In this document: piece by piece, positions 1-8,684 of the stretch
How the letters are laid out: the number at the start of each line of letters is the position of its first letter
How positions within the stretch are numbered: position 1 is the first letter of the stretch
Assembly (NCBI GenBank): GCA_009760855.2
Contig: WPIO01000036.1
Coordinates: 2,817,501 to 2,837,500, forward strand
Source of the DNA: Cristatella mucedo
Taxonomy: Eukaryota > Bryozoa > Phylactolaemata > Cristatellidae
DNA: 20,000 bases
Direction: 5' to 3'
Made by a program: the position numbers and the translations under genes
Notes under the pieces: model-generated
What the model saw: only the letters and a program-made list of their open reading frames with translations
Told to the model about the DNA's origin: nothing
Databases searched by the model: none

Positions 1-190
1 ATTTGCATGCTGACCCAGTGCATGTAACCCCTAACCATGTTATTCATTTTGTTTGTTTTTCAAGCATGATTTTACTTACTATTCTATTGCGTATCACTTT
101 GCAGCAAATGTAAAGCGCCTAGAAAGAGATTAAGTTCTCTGAGGGCGCTTTATCAAGTGCAATATTATTATTATTATTATTATTATTATT
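1..190 (+). mobile_element. LINE 3' end (copy A), cut by the window edge
   Basis: This is the 3' untranslated tail of a non-LTR retrotransposon. The motif 'cccctaaccatgttatt' at about 28-44 recurs in reverse complement near 5230-5246 and in degenerate form near 10770 behind a reverse-transcriptase relic, which links the three copies. A nested hairpin follows at 115-148: GCGCC pairs with GGCGC on the outside and AGAGA with TCTCT on the inside. It is followed by 'tatcaagtgcaat' and an (ATT)n tail. There is no tRNA-like head and no coding part here, so the copy is 5'-truncated or continues to the left. Clade is uncertain; CR1/L2-like is an inference from copy D. Confidence 0.65.
163..190. repeat. 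(ATT)n microsatellite forming the LINE tail
   Basis: About nine ATT units end LINE copy A. Copy B (minus strand, near 5098-5112) ends in the matching AAT units and copy D ends in a short TTATTATTAT run, so the trinucleotide is the normal 3' terminus of this family and not an unrelated microsatellite. Confidence 0.85.
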
Positions 191-2036
191 GCTAGGCGGC
201 GCCGCGATGCGCTTTGCGCCCTCGGCGTGCCTCCCCTCCGCCAAAGTGCCAAACGCGCGACGCTTATCATTAGAAATTTGACGATAGAGCTCAAATCCGA
301 AGCGCCGTGATCTCGCAGACGTCGGCAAGAGCGGCTGAAATTTGCTTCCGGTCCACTTGGGTGCCTGGACTATCGAACGCGACCACTGGGTGCTCACGAA
401 CTGGGTGCAGTCGACGATGGCCGCAAGGAGCCGCAAATGCAGCGGACCTGGCGGCGGCGGCGAAGGGAAGCGACTCGTCGCACATTACCCGCCGCCGCTG
501 AGCCGTCTTCCGGTATCCCTCCGCCGATAGCGGGGGGGGCGGGGCGGAAGGGCGTGCCCAAAGGGCGGCGTCAGGATTTTTCAGTTGAAACTCTGCCTTT
601 CAGCACGATGGACATGACGGCACAAGTTTACCCTCCTACGTGCGCCCGAAATTGCTTGTCCAAAAGCGCTTGGCTCGCCATTTTAAGAGCGTCCGACACT
701 CCGAGCCAAAGGCACGCCCACCGGAAGCTACTTTCTTCAGGCTTCAAAAAAAGAAGTCCGCACCGAGCCAGGCGGCGCCTCAAGCTGCGCGGCGTCGGCG
801 AAGACGAGACGCTTGGGAGCCAAACGCCGAAAAATCCGCTAAATGACTGGACGCGTGGGCGGGCGGGCGGCCGTCAGCTGCGAGGGTGCAATTGAAGCAG
901 TAATTTCAAAAATGAAGAAGTGCCGAAGCCTGAGAGCTCACTCACTCAACGCGCACGGCTACCGCGAGGGTTTTATTAGCGGCCCTTGAATTGCTAATAT
1001 TTATTATTTATTATTAGAAGAAAGCAGATGCATCCATCCGTCCGTCTCGGGCTTGTGATGTGGTATCGGCTTGCATAAATTGAGCGAATTACGCAAAAGA
1101 ATAGCTGGCCTCCTAATAGAGCGGGCGCTCTCACGCCGCTTCGTGCATTGACCCGGTAATGTCGGACAGGCAGCGGCTGGATGGATTGGTTGTAGCCAGA
1201 TATTCTCGGGCGAACGCTTGAAGATTTCTTTCCGAGGTAAGCGCCATTTTTGATCGCATCCACGTTCGGCTAAAGGTCTGCCGTCGCCAGCGAGCGCGCT
1301 CGCGAAATTCATTAACCCCTTCGCGTCGAGGAGCGAGCTCTACCGTCGTCGGTGCAGCGACAGGCTCTTTTGCATTGTGCGTCTGCTCGAAAGACGGCGC
1401 GGCTAGAATGCAAGCAAGCTGAACGTCGCGAGTTTACCTTGTCTGCCTCTTTCTAAACGCCTGGAGGCGACGGCGACGCGCCAGCGGCATAGCAGGCGAA
1501 GCATATTGCATCTTTCTGCTTTTGAATTAGCATTAGGCTCCAGGAATAGTTCTGCGCTAGTAATAGTGCTGCGAAGCGTAATGTGAATCCCTGATCGGGG
1601 ATCGATTGAGCTACGCAGCTGCAGAACCATTTCTTGGTTCGATCTAGGCACGGATTTTTCAACTTATAAAAGCAAACAATTGAACAAGTAACGAGTGCTC
1701 AGCTATGGATTTCTATAGAGTCGTAGCATCAAGAGGCCGTCTAAACTTTGCTTCAAGCCAGGATTTTGGCACGAGGCTAAGCCTACAATTTTGGAGTAGG
1801 TCGCCAGACGTCGCTGGAAGTGCGATGCTTGTCAATCTCTTTCCTGTCCTCACAGTTTAACTACGGTCGGTCCAGATTGTGCATTTTTATAGAGTGCAAG
1901 CATAACACCTGGCTGGATCTTGGGTCGTATTACAAGTAATTCTTAAGGTAAGGGCCATTACGAATTCGACATCTAAGCTGAATTGGATGCTGTTACTCAA
2001 TGACGCTGCCAAGGTGTCAATCGCACATTTAGAAAG
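191..2036. other. No recognisable gene; CpG-rich then unique sequence
   Basis: From 191 to about 900 the sequence is GC- and CpG-rich and leaves long open frames on both strands. The largest (437-895, plus) is an arginine-rich low-complexity translation with no recognisable domain. From 900 to 2036 composition is more balanced. No splice-bounded exon, RNA gene or repeat could be supported. Confidence 0.4.
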
Positions 2037-2041
2037 CTTCG

Positions 2042-2344
2042 TGTAGTTTTGTTCGCACCGCACACAGAACGCTGGCACAGGACCAACACCACACAGAGCA
2101 GAGGGGAGCACGACTTCCTTCGTCCCTCTCTCCCACTCTAGTCCCCTCTCCTTGACCACGGCTGTGCATTGGCCGACCCCGATGGTGAATCCACCATCTG
2201 TCCACCAGCGGGTTATCGGCCTGTGTCCGCGCCTCATTAGAAGCAGACCAGCAGCGTACATGCACGGGCCCCTCTCTCGACGATGCTCCCAGCAGCTGTT
2301 TAGGAAAGGAGCGGCGGCACTGGCCGGCATATAATCTAACCGCA
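2042..2344 (-). mobile_element. Solo LTR with CTTCG target-site duplication
   Basis: A 303-bp unit starts TG and ends CA on both strands and is flanked by perfect 5-bp direct repeats CTTCG at 2037-2041 and 2345-2349. In reverse complement its centre is clearly related to the LTRs at 6217 and 7806: it shares 'ggacacaggcc', 'ggtggattcaccatc', 'gggtcggcc' and 'ccagcgttctgt' in the same order. It is therefore a diverged member of the same LTR family on the opposite strand. No internal region or second LTR lies nearby, so it is probably the product of LTR-LTR recombination. Open frames across it are incidental. Confidence 0.85.
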
Positions 2345-2349
2345 CTTCG

Positions 2350-4331
2350 TAATCTCATCCAACGATGTAGTAAGTTTACGTATCTGTTGCAAAACTGATG
2401 CCTGTAGAATTGTAGTATAAAACCACACAGGATAACTTCGATAGGGAAATTTTGCTTGTTACCATATACGATTACCACCAGGGCGACTCATTTTTTGTTT
2501 GTACTGCCATAACTGACACATCTAATGCTAAAAATATGCATTCAACTAGTTACACTGATTGTAACCTTCATTTCTACGCATACTCTTGTAAAGTAAAAAC
2601 GGTCTCTCTCTTAATTAGTATTAATTTTGAGGAGAATGATTAAATTTATTCCGAAATGACTTTATGAAAGCCAAAGTAAACGCGGGGCGAAAACTCTCGT
2701 TGGTAACGAAATCGTGACTAAACTCATCATTAAGGTTAGAGAAAAGACGATGGCCTAAGGCTGAACCCTGAGGTACCCCATACCTTTAAAGGCTCCCCGA
2801 GCGGTACATGTGCTTGCTTTTGTGCTTGTGTGCCTGTCTGCCCGCGTCTGTCTGTGACTTGCCGAAGCATCAGTGACACAGTGAGTGGGTATCTCGCTGG
2901 ATATTTCTCTACAGCGCACCCTGAGCCCAGGCTGCTTTCGGTATGCAAACCTCAACAAACAGGCTCCATTTAACGAAACCGAGAGAAAGTGAGAAGCACA
3001 GTTGAGTAAGGAGAGTAGTTGAAAAAGTGAGCAACATTAAAAGAGCAGCGCACGACGGCGTACAAGGGTCAGTCAGAGTCGGCTCCGTCATGTCATCTAG
3101 CCTCGGCATACATTTCTACCGGGTATCTTTATGGATACCTTCTGCGCAGCAGTTGTTTTTAGATGTTATCTTTCATCGCCGACAGCACTGTTCAGAACAC
3201 CGAGTTGGGCCTCAAGCCATCATCTCAATCATCGGTTTCATTTCACTGGTCCACTGAAGCTCCTCGCAGAAGCAACTCGCATGGCTAAAGACACACGAAC
3301 ACCGATAGCTTTTTAGCGCTGCCCCCAAAAAATATCCGAAACCATCACAAACTAGAACACGATTCTCGCGAGCATCGCATGTAGAGGAGCCCGGTTCCAG
3401 GGGTCATTGCGGTTGGGACTGCGATTTGTAATGCTCATCCCTGGCATCATCTTGCCAACGCAATCCTGCCTGGCTGGCATTCAGTTTGACCGTCGGTGAC
3501 TCGGCACGATCGGCCGAAGAAGATGGCGCCGGCAGAAGAGCCTGAGAGAAGAGCAAGCGCGTCATCGCCGTCAGCGACAGTTCGAAGCCGCGAGACACAA
3601 TCACGTCGAGGCGAAGCCCGACGCATCTGCTTTTTGAGACACTAATTCTGCCACTGTGGCACGGTCGTTAGTTGACACGCAGGGGCGCCAAGATCGCGGC
3701 ATTGCATCAGCTCAGCAGATATCATAGAAGCAGTCTTAAAGCGATTTATTACCGTCATAGGCTCTACAATGTCATTAGCAGGCAAGAAAGAACGGGTCGA
3801 ATTGGCCGCAGTAGCGCTAACCAAAGCTGAAGCTACACACACCGGTTCGTTACCTGCAGCCACTTAGGATGCTTACGTGCGAAATAAAAACCTCCGGCTT
3901 CCCTAGCGTAGCTCTAGATTACACAAGTGAAGAGGCATTGGCTGCTAATACTGATGGCGTCCATTCGTAGGTGCGTACGCACTTTCTTAGTGAGTGGGGG
4001 CTGTTTGTGTGCCCGATCTTGCATGTGCTCTTTAATCGGCTCTCAATTTTATCGGAGCAAAGATATCATAGCACTGGTAGTCGCAAAGGAACTAGAATCT
4101 TCATTCCGAGACTTGCCCAAATCAAATGATGCAAGTCAACTGTTTGGAATCTAAAGACGCCGCTCTCCATTGATTTTTAGCATTTGCACTGGCTACCCAA
4201 AAAGTCGGTCGTTCGACCGAGCGGACGTGTATCTTTCAAAACCACTTTTTTGGCTTTGACTCGATGCAGATAAAAGAACACATTTGCATAGCACCGTCAG
4301 CGAACTTAACCTTTTTCTAGGGCATTTTACA
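2350..4331. other. No recognisable gene or repeat
   Basis: AT-rich to balanced unique sequence. Several open frames of 60-75 codons exist on both strands (for example minus 3404-3604 and minus 3642-3863), but none has a recognisable domain, consistent splice borders or supporting context. A small palindrome CGGTCG-TT-CGACCG lies near 4206-4219. I see no tRNA, no LTR and no TIR pair. Confidence 0.4.
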
Positions 4332-4333
4332 TA

Positions 4334-4966
4334 TGAGCCCAATGGCGGTAACCCGGGTTGCCTAGTTTCCGAAAGTAGAATCGCAATTAATTATTTATTT
4401 TGTGGATAGCTGCTCGAAAAAATTTAGCGCTTCGAAGTCGAAAACTCCGTTGACCCGATTCAGGAGCAGCACCGTCAGAATCGCGTCGTAGAAGCAATCC
4501 GAGGTGCTGTGCGCGCGCGCGCAAGAGCTCAATGAAAGGATGCACGCTACGGTTGGCTATAATGACGATGCAAAAGATGTTAGCTACGATGTTCGTAACA
4601 ACGCAATAGAACTGGTGTGCAGGTTTTTGGAAACATTACCCGGCTGCCCGGGGCGTGCGGATACGCTCCGTGAGGCGTGCGAAGAAGAAAAAAGGTCAGC
4701 CATCAATCTCGAGCTGTTTCTCGAAAAAATAGACTAAATTTTCGTGATCGAGCCCTGGATCCGGTCAGCCGCTGCGAACTTTCGCAATAAAAAAAAAATC
4801 ATCGTTTTTTCGAAATCGCTTGTCTTTCTGCTGACGAATACAACTCGACGAGCCAGACATCTCTAGCCTACTTGCACATAAAATTTGGACGAATATTCAG
4901 GTAGTTATTGCAGTCCGCGAGCACCCGGATTACCGCGGTAACCCGGGTTACCGGCAGACGGGCTCA
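4334..4966. mobile_element. TA-flanked DNA element with terminal inverted repeats
   Basis: The left end reads TGAGCCC, a short spacer, then CGGTAACCCGGGTT. The right end is the inverse, ending in GGGCTCA. Both ends share TGAGCCC as outermost bases and a GGTAACCCGGGTT core about 13-14 bases further in, with a few mismatches and a one-base gap between. The unit is flanked on both sides by TA (4332-4333 and 4967-4968), as expected for a Tc1/mariner-type insertion. At 633 bp it is too small for a transposase, so it would be non-autonomous. It encloses the gene-like frame at 4428-4737. The TA is only two bases and could be chance, so the superfamily is not firm. Confidence 0.55.
4428..4737 (+). 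pseudogene. Gene-like open stretch inside the TIR element, with a frame break
   Basis: I do not recognise this protein. One frame is open from 4428 (just after a TAG) to about 4540 and contains the residues VENSVDPIQEQHRQNRVVEA. A second frame is open from 4492 to the TAA-type stop at 4735-4737 and holds a charged, helix-prone stretch including ELNERMHATVGYNDD, then IELVCRFLETLPGCPG, then EEEKRSAINLELFLEKID. The two frames overlap at an alternating GC run (about 4508-4521), where a one- or two-base slip would connect them. An AATAAA at 4786-4791 runs into ten A residues (4789-4798), resembling a retroposed mRNA tail. It may be a captured host fragment, a transposon-encoded accessory protein, or chance. 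Confidence 0.3.
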
Positions 4967-4968
4967 TA

Positions 4969-5097
4969 CGCTGTAAACTAAGCGTCCGATCGAAGTTTTC
5001 GAGAGCCGTCGCATTCAGAACGGCGCGCCGTTTGCTGCAACGTGCACCAAAACGCGCCGACTTTCGAGACCTTCATTCAAAACTGGCCGTGAGCAGA
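4969..5097. other. Short intergenic stretch, nothing seen
   Basis: Unique GC-balanced sequence between the TIR element and LINE copy B, with no feature I can support. Confidence 0.4.
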
Positions 5098-5276
5098 CAT
5101 AATAATAATAACAATGCACTTGATAAAGCGCCGCCAGAGAACTCAATCCTCTTTCCGGGCGCTCGACATTTGCTGCAGAGAAAACGCGATCGAACGGCGA
5201 GTGGTATCGTGCTGCTTGATAAATAACACGAATAACATGGTTAGGGGTGACGTGCACAGGGTCACCATGCAATACC
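5098..5276 (-). mobile_element. LINE 3' end (copy B), minus strand
   Basis: In reverse complement this matches LINE copy A over its whole length. It has the 'cacccctaaccatgttatt' block, then a divergent middle, 'ctgcagcaaatg', the nested hairpin (5128-5162), 'tatcaagtgcattg' and an ATT-type tail. The 5' limit is uncertain and may reach about 5300. There is no tRNA-like head, so I read it as a truncated LINE insertion and not a SINE. Confidence 0.7.
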
Positions 5277-5289
5277 GTACCCGCGACTG

Positions 5290-5840
5290 TACATCTTTCA
5301 GACACTCCCACGTGACCCGAAAAAACTATGCAATTGGGCGTCCGCGAGTTTTCTCAAGGCAGTTTTATCAATTCAGCTGCGCTAACGTGACTGGTGCGTC
5401 CGTCCGGCGAGCCCGAGTTAGCACCCTGAAGGTGCTGTCCAGTCGGAAAGCTCGTGCTGACCCGTCCGCCACACTTTTTCGCCTCCCCCCTGGAGAAGCA
5501 CCCGGAAGCGGTTGGCCACCCGCGGGAGCATCGTCCTCGAAACTCTTTTGGCTCCTCCGAAAAAGTGTTCTCCTTCCACTTGACAGACCATAAAGCTCTT
5601 CGGTGGTGCCGCGCCGTCCGGAAGGAGCCTCTCTCGGCACACCAGTTACTAGAAAAAATGGAATAGCTAACCACGTCCGGAGATCCCGAAGCTCTTCCCC
5701 GACGCGTCGCTCGACAAAACTCGAAACAAAAACAACCTAAACAAATCTAAATCCATCCAAGCATAATCTACCTCTCCTTTTTTGTTTAGCCGGCTGTCGG
5801 CGAAAGAGGGAGGGGAAGCTGAACGGCAGCAACAACATTG
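5290..5840. other. No recognisable gene
   Basis: The plus frame through 5454-5666 contains the short string FHLTDHKALRW, which recalls the TDHKAL motif of retroelement RNase H. The surroundings do not resemble an RNase H domain, so I do not call it. Nothing else can be supported. Confidence 0.35.
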
Positions 5841-5985
5841 GTTGGTGCAGCCCGGTCCACCGGCTTCAGCCAGACCGAATTTAACGACCGCGGTCGCCGG
5901 CTCGAGCCCCGTAGGATGTGCGAAGCGCCCGAATGGAGATTAAGTTCTCTCGGGGCGCTATACAAATGAATAATTTAACGTTTTT
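5841..5985 (+). mobile_element. tRNA-headed SINE (copy C) with the LINE hairpin tail
   Basis: An A-box-like string (ttggtgcagcccgg) at the head is followed about 60 bases later by a B-box-like GGCTCGAGCCCC (about 5899-5910), as in tRNA-derived SINEs. Next comes the nested hairpin (5925-5958, outer GCGCCC/GGGCGC, inner AGAGA-like/TCTCT) and 'tatacaaatgaa'. The same head-plus-tail layout recurs at 11396. The tail is shared with LINE copies A, B and D, so this SINE is probably mobilised by that LINE. It may be related to the tick SINE Ruka, but I cannot compare it here. Confidence 0.65.
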
Positions 5986-6050
5986 ATTTAGTTATACTCA
6001 GAAGTTTCTCTCGATGGTCGTCGAATCGACAGCTCTACGCTAGCGATGAG

Positions 6051-6094
6051 GACTCGCTACTTGAAGCTAGATGTAGACTCGCTACTTGAAGCTA
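6051..6094. repeat. Two-copy tandem repeat, 25-bp period
   Basis: The 19-base string gactcgctacttgaagcta occurs at 6051-6069 and again at 6076-6094 without mismatch. It is a local duplication of unknown meaning upstream of the LTR element. Confidence 0.85.
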
Positions 6095-6186
6095 TGGACT
6101 ATTCGCGTCGGAGCGACGCTCCGCTCCCAGCCGGCATTCCTACGTGTCAGCGGCGCAGCGAGTACGATTCGCTAGCCGTGCTAGCT

Positions 6187-6216
6187 CCGACATACCAGCT
6201 TATGCTGGTATGTCGG
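6187..6216. repeat. Perfect hairpin abutting the LTR element
   Basis: CCGACATACCAGC, the loop TTAT, then GCTGGTATGTCGG form a perfect 13-bp stem. Its last five bases (GTCGG, 6212-6216) are the left target-site duplication of the LTR retrotransposon, so the element integrated exactly at the end of the stem. Confidence 0.95.
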
Positions 6217-6485
6217 TGTAGTTTGAGTGTTTGCCGGCTGCTCTGATGAGCCTGTGATGTGGCATGGACACAGGCCGGTAACCGCTGGTGGCCAGATGGT
6301 GGATTCACCATCAGGGTCGGCCGCTGCACAGTTGTGGTCCTCGATGAATCATCGGGGTCAACCAGGGTACTGGAGAGACGAGTGTGAGAAGGGGGGCGAA
6401 GGCAGTCGTGCGTCTTGCTGCTCCGTGCATTGTACAATAAATCGTTGGCGTTGCTCTGGGCCAGCGTTCTGTATGCCGAACCACA
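6217..6485 (+). repeat. 5' LTR of the gag-only retrotransposon
   Basis: 269 bp, TG...CA, with an AATAAA at 6436-6441. By eye it differs from the right LTR by about ten substitutions and one single-base gap, roughly 96% identity. That suggests a moderately recent insertion. A TATA-like start site is not obvious. Confidence 0.9.
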
Positions 6486-7045
6486 AGCTATTTCGTGGGA
6501 TGGAGCCGATGATGCCCTGGGAGATGTCTTGTACAGCGTCCCTAGGCTTTGATGGCTTCGGAGACTTCGTTGGCTGGCTGCTGAACTTCGAGAGGGAGAT
6601 CGAGAAAAGTGGCTACGAACAGAGTGAGTGCCACTTGTTTTTGCTCCTTGCGATGCAAGGCGGGGCCTTCACGTTTGCCTCGGGGCTCCCGCAGGAAGTT
6701 CAGGATGACTAAGCCAAGCTTCGTGAGGCCCTAGTGAGGGCATTCACCTCGCCGGCCGGTAGAGCGAGATTGCTGCACGCTGATCGGGTAAAGGCTAGTC
6801 GGACTGAGAGGGCCGACAGGAGCGACCGGAAGCGGCAGCAGCGATCGCCGACTGTGTGCCGGGCGACAGAGGTTTGTCAGGCTGCCACGCCGTGGCGGCA
6901 GGCAACGGCTATCAAAGTGGTGACGGTTGGTCAGGCTGCGATGGTGTTCCACGAAGCAACGGTGTTGTGCGAGGCAACGGTCAGCGGTGTGGCTGAGGCG
7001 ACGGAGAGTGAGACGGTGCTTGGAGAGGCGGCGGCGTCCGCGTAG

Positions 7046-7216
7046 AAGGCGGCTACGTCTGCGTGGAAGGCGGCGTCCGCGACATGGTCGGCGGCGTCCG
7101 TGCGGAAGGCGCCGGCGTCCGCGGCAGAGTCGGCGGCGTCCGCGACAGAGTCGGCGGCATCCGCGTGGAAGGCGGCGGCGGCACCCGCGACATAGTCGGC
7201 GGCGTCCGCCGGAGAG
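7046..7216 (+). repeat. 21-bp tandem repeat coding for Ala-rich heptads
   Basis: About eight 21-bp units built on 'gcggcgtccgcg' encode seven-residue units such as KAASATW, SAASATE and SAASAWK. Unit length is kept as a multiple of three throughout. Two of the gag frame's stop codons lie at its start and near its end. Confidence 0.8.
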
Positions 7217-7288
7217 ATAGTGGCCGGCGATGCAGCGAAAGCCATGAAGGTGACGTTGACCTGCGACCCGCCGGTGGGCTGTGACGCG

Positions 7289-7468
7289 GCACAGGCAGGA
7301 GAGTGTATGCAGACCGAAGAGTCTGCACAGGCCGGAGAGACTGTGCAGACTGAAGAGTCTGCACAGGACGGAGAGGCTGTACAGGAGGGAGAATCTGTGC
7401 AGGCCGCAGAGATTGTGCAGGCCGCAGAGACTGCCCAGGTTGGAAAGGGTACGCAGGACGGAGAAGCA
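7289..7468 (+). repeat. 18-bp tandem repeat coding for ten acidic hexapeptides
   Basis: Ten consecutive 18-bp units, with no indel, encode the pattern [AVMT]-Q-x-[GEA]-[EK]-x, for example AQAGET, VQTEES, AQDGEA and VQAAEI. They follow the alanine-rich repeat in the same frame. Glutamine at position two is constant. Confidence 0.85.
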
Positions 7469-7805
7469 GCTGCGTATATCGGAGACGCGGCGGCAGAATC
7501 GGCAGAGGCGGATGGAGCGACGGCGGTTGAGGTCCGAAAAACAGTGGCTGTGGACGTCAGCTCGATGACGATGGCTGGTGGCTCACGTTGCCGGCTGGTC
7601 GCAAAAGGCCGTGCACCAGCTTGCCTCTTGCGATCGGGTAGGTAGCCTGTGGGGTCAGCTATTGATGTTAGCTGCTATGTCGATGATGTGTAGGGTCTAG
7701 TTTGTATCGTTTATTGCTGCTTAGATAGGCTCGTTCATGCTGCCCTGTACATTGCAGCTACGTGTGTTGGCGCTGCAAACTTGTGACCTTAAGGTCAAGG
7801 AGGCG

Positions 7806-8073
7806 TTTAGTTTGAGTGTATGCCGGCTCCTCTGATGAGCCCGTGATGTGGCATGGACACAGGCCGGTAACCGCTGGTGGCCAGACGCTGGATTCACCAT
7901 CAGGGTCGGCCGCTGCACAGTTGTGGTCCTCGATGAATCATCGGGGTCAACCAGGGTACTGGAGAGACGAGTGTGAGAAGGGGGCGAAGGCAGTCGTGCG
8001 TCTTGCTGCTCCGTGCCTTGCACAATAAACCGTTGGCGTTGTTCTGGGCCAGCGTTCTGTATGCCGAACCACA
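7806..8073 (+). repeat. 3' LTR of the gag-only retrotransposon
   Basis: 268-bp partner of the 5' LTR. It starts TT where the left copy has TG and ends CA. AATAAA at 8024-8029 would supply the transcript's poly(A) signal. It is followed at once by GTCGG, the right target-site duplication. Confidence 0.9.
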
Positions 8074-8078
8074 GTCGG

Positions 8079-8684
8079 CATTCGCCTGCACAAGCTGGCG
8101 CCGTAGCGCGAGCCGTAGCTGCGGCGAGAAACCTTTGACACCGCGAGCAGGGCGCACGTCGCACTAGTAACTCTGGAGCGTTCTATTCCGCTTCTGCGCG
8201 GACGCTCGAGGAGCGGCGCAAACACGAAATGAAAAGGCAGTCGCTGCGGGCGGAGTTGCGCCTCTGTTGCACGAGGCTCGCTGCGACGGTCGGCGCGAAC
8301 TGGGTGAAATGGCTCGCGGCGAGGTCGCTGAAGTAGCTGCGTGCGCACGAATACCGAGCAGAGCAGTGCGATATATCGACGAATGAGTACCAGGTTACCA
8401 GACCATCTATCGCGAAATTATCAGTCTGGTCGTAAACACGGTTTAAACTGTAACTGTAGATAGCCGCGAGCCTCAGGTCGAACGTAATGCGACAGGGCGG
8501 ACGCGCGCAGTCGCGCTGCACTGGAATCGTACGTGAGTTGCACGTTAACGAGATAATTATGAAAGGAAATATAAAGTTTGTAAAATTTAATATAATAAAA
8601 CGCAAACATATTATATCGTTCTGACCAACGAGATATCGATTGATATTATGTATTTGTCACAAGCCGAGGCTTGCCGGGATGCTC
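8079..8684. other. No gene seen between the LTR element and the ZC3H11A promoter
   Basis: CpG-rich to about 8400, then AT-rich (8530-8640). Open frames on both strands are incidental. Nothing can be supported here. Confidence 0.4.

Larger units (their letters stand above)
6500..7645 (+). pseudogene. gag: gag-like frame of the LTR element, broken by three stop codons
   Basis: A single frame runs from an ATG at 6500 (or 6473 inside the LTR end) to a TAG at 7643-7645. It is interrupted by TAA at 6710-6712, TAG at 7043-7045 and TAG at 7193-7195, with no frameshift. The N-terminal third resembles retrotransposon Gag capsid: GFDGFGDFVGWLLNFEREIE, then an aliphatic segment, then LPQEVQDD, and after the first stop AKLREALVRAF. 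An arginine-rich patch follows, then alanine-rich seven-residue repeats and a ten-unit acidic six-residue repeat. No CCHC knuckle is evident. As it stands it cannot make a full-length protein without stop readthrough. The Gag reading is by pattern only. Confidence 0.65.
6217..8073 (+). mobile_element. Complete non-autonomous gag-only LTR retrotransposon, 1857 bp
   Basis: The element is bounded by direct repeats (6217-6485 and 7806-8073) and by a perfect 5-bp target-site duplication GTCGG (6212-6216, 8074-8078). The left LTR starts TG and both LTRs end CA. The interior of about 1.3 kb has one gag-like frame and no protease, reverse transcriptase, RNase H or integrase, so it must move with help from another element. 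This layout resembles the TR-GAG class. A purine-rich stretch before the right LTR (about 7791-7805) is a likely polypurine tract. I could not identify a primer-binding site with confidence. A diverged solo LTR of the same family is at 2042-2344. Confidence 0.9.

Noticed and set aside
437-895. 152-codon plus-strand open frame
   Set aside because: It lies in a GC- and CpG-rich stretch where stops are rare on all frames. The product is arginine-rich and low-complexity with no domain, and there is no splice or promoter context.
1887-2478. Two 150-codon minus-strand open frames
   Set aside because: They overlap the solo LTR at 2042-2344 and run past its ends into unrelated flank. No domain is recognisable.
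3642-3863. Minus-strand 73-codon frame with protein-like composition
   Set aside because: No recognisable family, no splice signals of quality, no neighbour to support it. Length is within chance expectation.
5454-5666. TDHKAL-like motif suggesting a retroelement RNase H
   Set aside because: Only about eleven residues fit. The upstream catalytic blocks and the downstream RNase H sequence are absent in any frame.
7721-8348. Minus-strand open frames through the right LTR
   Set aside because: Equivalent frames occur antisense to the left LTR because the LTRs are the same sequence. They have no independent support.
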